Below are positions 61,680-64,000 of a stretch of 64,000 bases of DNA, piece by piece; position 1 is the first letter of the stretch, and every line of letters begins with the position of its first letter. This stretch comes from UBA12481 sp942493265 (lineage in GTDB: Bacteria; Bacteroidota; Bacteroidia; Bacteroidales; UBA12481): contig OW818688.1 of the NCBI GenBank assembly GCA_942493265.1, forward strand, positions 3,038,001 to 3,102,000, given 5' to 3'. Position numbers and translations under genes: made by a program. The notes under the pieces were generated by a model. It saw only the letters and a list, made by a program, of their open reading frames with translations, was not told the origin of the DNA and did no database searches.

Positions 61680-63473
61680 ATGGTAAAACACAAAATGCAT
61701 ATTATGGTTTGCGGCGGAACCGGCTGCAAATCATCCAACAGTGATTTGCTTGTGAACCTGCTGCGCACTGAACTTTATGAGCATGGGCTTTCCGATGAAG
61801 TTCAGGTTGTTTCAACAGGTTGTTTTGGCTTTTGCGAGCAGGGACCTGTTGTGAAAATTCTTCCGGATAATACCTTTTATGTCGGGGTTAAGCCGGAGGA
61901 TACTGCTGAGATTGTAGCAGAGCATATTATCAAGGGACGTAAGGTTCAACGGTTATTATATACGGACCCGGTTACTGAGCAGAAAATTGATGATACCAAG
62001 GGGATGAATTTTTACAAAAAGCAGCTTCGGATTGCACTCAGGAACTGCGGATTCATTGACCCGGAGAATATTGATGAAGCGATAGCCAGAGATGCTTATG
62101 CCGCATTGGCAAAGGTTCTTAATGAGCTTACCCCGGGTGAAGTTATTGATATAATCAAGAAATCCGGACTGCGCGGACGTGGGGGCGGAGGTTTTTCAAC
62201 CGGACTAAAATGGGAAATTACCGCCAAAAGCCAGGCAGATCAGAAATATGTGATCTGCAATGCCGATGAAGGCGACCCGGGTGCTTTCATGGACCGGTCG
62301 ATCCTCGAAGGAGATCCGCATATCATTATTGAAGCGATGGCAATCAATGGGTATTGCACAGGAGCCGATAAAGGTCTGGTTTACATCCGTGCCGAGTATC
62401 CGCTGGCAATTGAAAGACTCAAGATAGCCATCAAACAGGCCAGGGAATATGGGTTGCTGGGTAAGGATATTTTCGGAACCGGATTCAATTTTGATATTGA
62501 ACTGAGATATGGTGCCGGCGCATTTGTTTGCGGAGAGGAAACCGCCCTGATCCATTCGATGGAAGGTGAACGCGGCGAACCTACCTTCAAACCACCATTT
62601 CCGTCAGAAGAAGGTTTTCTGGGCAAGCCTTCCAACGTGAATAATGTAGAAACCTATGCCAGTATTGCTCCGATCATTTTGAAAGGTTCAGATTGGTTCA
62701 GTTCAATCGGCACTGAAAAATCCAAGGGAACCAAAGTTTTTGCTCTGGCGGGAAAAGTAAATAATGTTGGCCTTGTGGAGGTACCGATGGGAACCACCCT
62801 CCGCGAAGTAATATTTGAAATCGGAGGAGGGATCCGCGGAGGAAAGAAATTCAAGGCGGTACAAACCGGCGGACCTTCAGGTGGCTGCCTCACCGAAAAA
62901 CACCTCGATATTCCGATCGATTATGACACCCTCATTGCATCGGGTTCAATGATGGGGTCGGGCGGTATGATTATAGTGGATGAAGATGACTGCATGGTAT
63001 CCATGGCTAAGTATTATCTGGATTTCACCGTTGAAGAATCATGCGGAAAATGCTCCCCCTGCAGGATTGGTAACAAGAGGCTATATGAAATCCTTGAAAC
63101 CATCACCAAGGGCAAAGGCACTCCTGAGGATCTTGACAGGCTCAGAAATCTCAGCGAGGTAATTAAGGATACTTCCTTATGCGGATTGGGGCAGACCTCA
63201 CCAAACCCCGTATTATCGACCCTTGACAATTTTCTGGACGAATACGAAGCCCATGTTATTGATCATAAGTGTCCGGCCGGACAATGCCGTGATTTAATGA
63301 CGTATTGGATTGAAGCTGAGAATTGTGTAGGTTGTACTGCCTGCGCCCGGGTTTGTCCGGTTGGCGCAATAAGCGGGGAGCGAAAGGAAGTTCATATCAT
63401 TGATGCAGTCAGCTGCATTAAGTGTGGCGCTTGTTTGGAGAAATGTAAGTTTAATGCAGTATTTGTTTCTTAA
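61680..63473 (+). CDS. hydB: NuoF-like flavoprotein subunit of trimeric [FeFe]-hydrogenase, full-length (HydB)
   Basis: 597 residues. Domains: thioredoxin-like [2Fe-2S] (about 1-100: CGGTGCKSSNSD, TGCFGFCEQGP), FMN/NADH core (about 130-450: GLRGRGGGGFSTGLKW, ICNADEGDPGAFMDR, GAFVCGEETALIHSMEGE), [4Fe-4S] (ESCGKCSPCRIGNKR), and a C-terminal 2x[4Fe-4S] ferredoxin (CVGCTACARVCPVGAI; CIKCGACLEKCKFNAV). This is the layout of the HydB of electron-bifurcating enzymes, which couple NADH and reduced ferredoxin to H2. Compare the short HydB at 54344. The product pairs with HydA at 63492. Confidence 0.95.
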   Translation: MVKHKMHIMVCGGTGCKSSNSDLLVNLLRTELYEHGLSDEVQVVSTGCFGFCEQGPVVKILPDNTFYVGVKPEDTAEIVAEHIIKGRKVQRLLYTDPVTEQKIDDTKGMNFYKKQLRIALRNCGFIDPENIDEAIARDAYAALAKVLNELTPGEVIDIIKKSGLRGRGGGGFSTGLKWEITAKSQADQKYVICNADEGDPGAFMDRSILEGDPHIIIEAMAINGYCTGADKGLVYIRAEYPLAIERLKIAIKQAREYGLLGKDIFGTGFNFDIELRYGAGAFVCGEETALIHSMEGERGEPTFKPPFPSEEGFLGKPSNVNNVETYASIAPIILKGSDWFSSIGTEKSKGTKVFALAGKVNNVGLVEVPMGTTLREVIFEIGGGIRGGKKFKAVQTGGPSGGCLTEKHLDIPIDYDTLIASGSMMGSGGMIIVDEDDCMVSMAKYYLDFTVEESCGKCSPCRIGNKRLYEILETITKGKGTPEDLDRLRNLSEVIKDTSLCGLGQTSPNPVLSTLDNFLDEYEAHVIDHKCPAGQCRDLMTYWIEAENCVGCTACARVCPVGAISGERKEVHIIDAVSCIKCGACLEKCKFNAVFVS

Positions 63474-63491
63474 GTCCTGATTACAAATGTT

Positions 63492-64000
63492 ATGGATAAA
63501 ATAAATTTGACTATCGATCATAAGCCGGTTCAGGTTGAACCTGGTACCAGTTTGTTGAAAGCAGCCAGTGAGGTAGGAATTAAAATACCGACCCTGTGCT
63601 ATTTACATCTTGAAGATCTGAATATCGAGAATAAACCGGGGGGATGCCGCATTTGTGTTGTTGAGGTGAAAGGACGTAAAAACCTGGCTCCTTCATGTGC
63701 TACCCAATGCCAGGAAGGTATGGAAGTCAGGACGAACACTATGCGTGTTTTGAATGCCCGGAAAACGGTAATGGAACTGATTCTTTCGGATCATCCGTTT
63801 GATTGCCTGATCTGCGCCAAAAGTGGGACCTGCGATCTCCAGAAAACCGCACAGGATCTGGGAATCCGTGAGATTCACTACAAGGGCGAGCAGTCTCATT
63901 ACAAGGAAGACCGTTCCCCTTCGATAATCAGGGATATGGATAAGTGTATCCTGTGCAGAAGGTGCGAGATGATGTGTAATAAATTCCAGACCGTTGGTGC
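63492..64000 (+). CDS. hydA: Second [FeFe]-hydrogenase catalytic subunit HydA (partial, runs off the window)
   Basis: 169 codons are visible. [2Fe-2S] ferredoxin domain (Cys38, GGCRICVVEV near 54, a later SCATQC), His-ligated [4Fe-4S] (DHPFDCLICAKSGTC, about 98-112), and the first ligands of the next [4Fe-4S] unit (CILCRRCEMMC). This is the M3 N-terminus, closely parallel to HydA at 55529 but clearly diverged from it. The H-cluster domain is beyond the edge, so catalytic motifs cannot be inspected. The start ATG is 18 bp after hydB. Confidence 0.88.
   Translation, partial: MDKINLTIDHKPVQVEPGTSLLKAASEVGIKIPTLCYLHLEDLNIENKPGGCRICVVEVKGRKNLAPSCATQCQEGMEVRTNTMRVLNARKTVMELILSDHPFDCLICAKSGTCDLQKTAQDLGIREIHYKGEQSHYKEDRSPSIIRDMDKCILCRRCEMMCNKFQTVG

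Overview
The window looks like a chromosomal segment of an anaerobic, fermentative member of the Bacteroidota (Bacteroidales/Marinilabiliales-like). Evidence for this: TTTG-N19-TAnnTTTG promoters (the Bacteroidota sigma-factor pattern); weak or absent Shine-Dalgarno sites before most genes; type IX secretion genes and cargo (PorT-like protein, T9SS C-terminal sorting domain); TamL-type lipoprotein Omp85; an S46 dipeptidyl-peptidase; and the order xerC-hpf-tRNA(Thr,Tyr,Gly,Thr)-tuf-tRNA(Trp)-secE-nusG-rplKAJL-rpoBC. Two [FeFe]-hydrogenase operons and an EtfAB/acyl-CoA dehydrogenase set point to an obligate anaerobe that disposes of electrons as H2.

Layout. 0-9.9 kb: tail of a ModE-like regulator, a lipoprotein, and an RND efflux operon in which two different permeases flank one adaptor, followed by a beta-propeller lipoprotein. 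9.8-12.5 kb: a 9-bp minisatellite, then a compact minus-strand operon of two 110-aa exported cysteine-rich peptides, a membrane-anchored thioredoxin-like protein and a beta-propeller lipoprotein. 12.6-15.5 kb: molybdenum-cofactor genes moeA-moaA-moaC-mogA, with an unusually short MoaA. 15.5-27.6 kb: a T9SS cargo protein, nitroreductase, Omp85 protein, SDR, menG/ubiE, porT, FAD oxidoreductase, TrmH-type methyltransferase, tamL, class II aldolase and a helix-hairpin-helix protein. 27.7-42.6 kb: rpsU, xerC, hpf, five tRNAs, tuf, secE, nusG, four ribosomal proteins, rpoB, rpoC and a DUF3467 protein, closed by a strong terminator. 42.6-51.3 kb: etfB, etfA, acyl-CoA dehydrogenase, DUF2520, KdsC-like HAD, UbiA-type prenyltransferase, Maf and a DPP11-like S46 peptidase. 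51.6-53.7 kb: an orphan GAF-histidine kinase.

53.8-64 kb is the most distinctive region. Operon 1 (hydC-hydB-hydA) encodes a trimeric hydrogenase whose HydB is short: it lacks the N-terminal [2Fe-2S] and C-terminal 2x[4Fe-4S] domains. Operon 2 begins with a regulatory block (DRTGG, RsbW-like ATPase, sensory-type [FeFe]-hydrogenase, DRTGG, PHP phosphoesterase) and continues with hydD-E-B-A-like genes including a full-length HydB; the last gene runs off the window and no hydC is seen in this operon. Each operon has an 18-bp palindrome of the form TTGTTA-N6-TAACA(A/G) at its promoter, matching the Rex (NADH/NAD+ sensor) operator style or CRP/FNR geometry. Shorter TTGT-N6-ACAA palindromes lie at the etfB and histidine-kinase promoters. 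My inference is that a redox-sensing regulator coordinates ferredoxin/NADH reoxidation with an H2-sensing module.

No stretch over 300 bases lacks a gene. No CRISPR, insertion sequence, rRNA or phage gene was seen.
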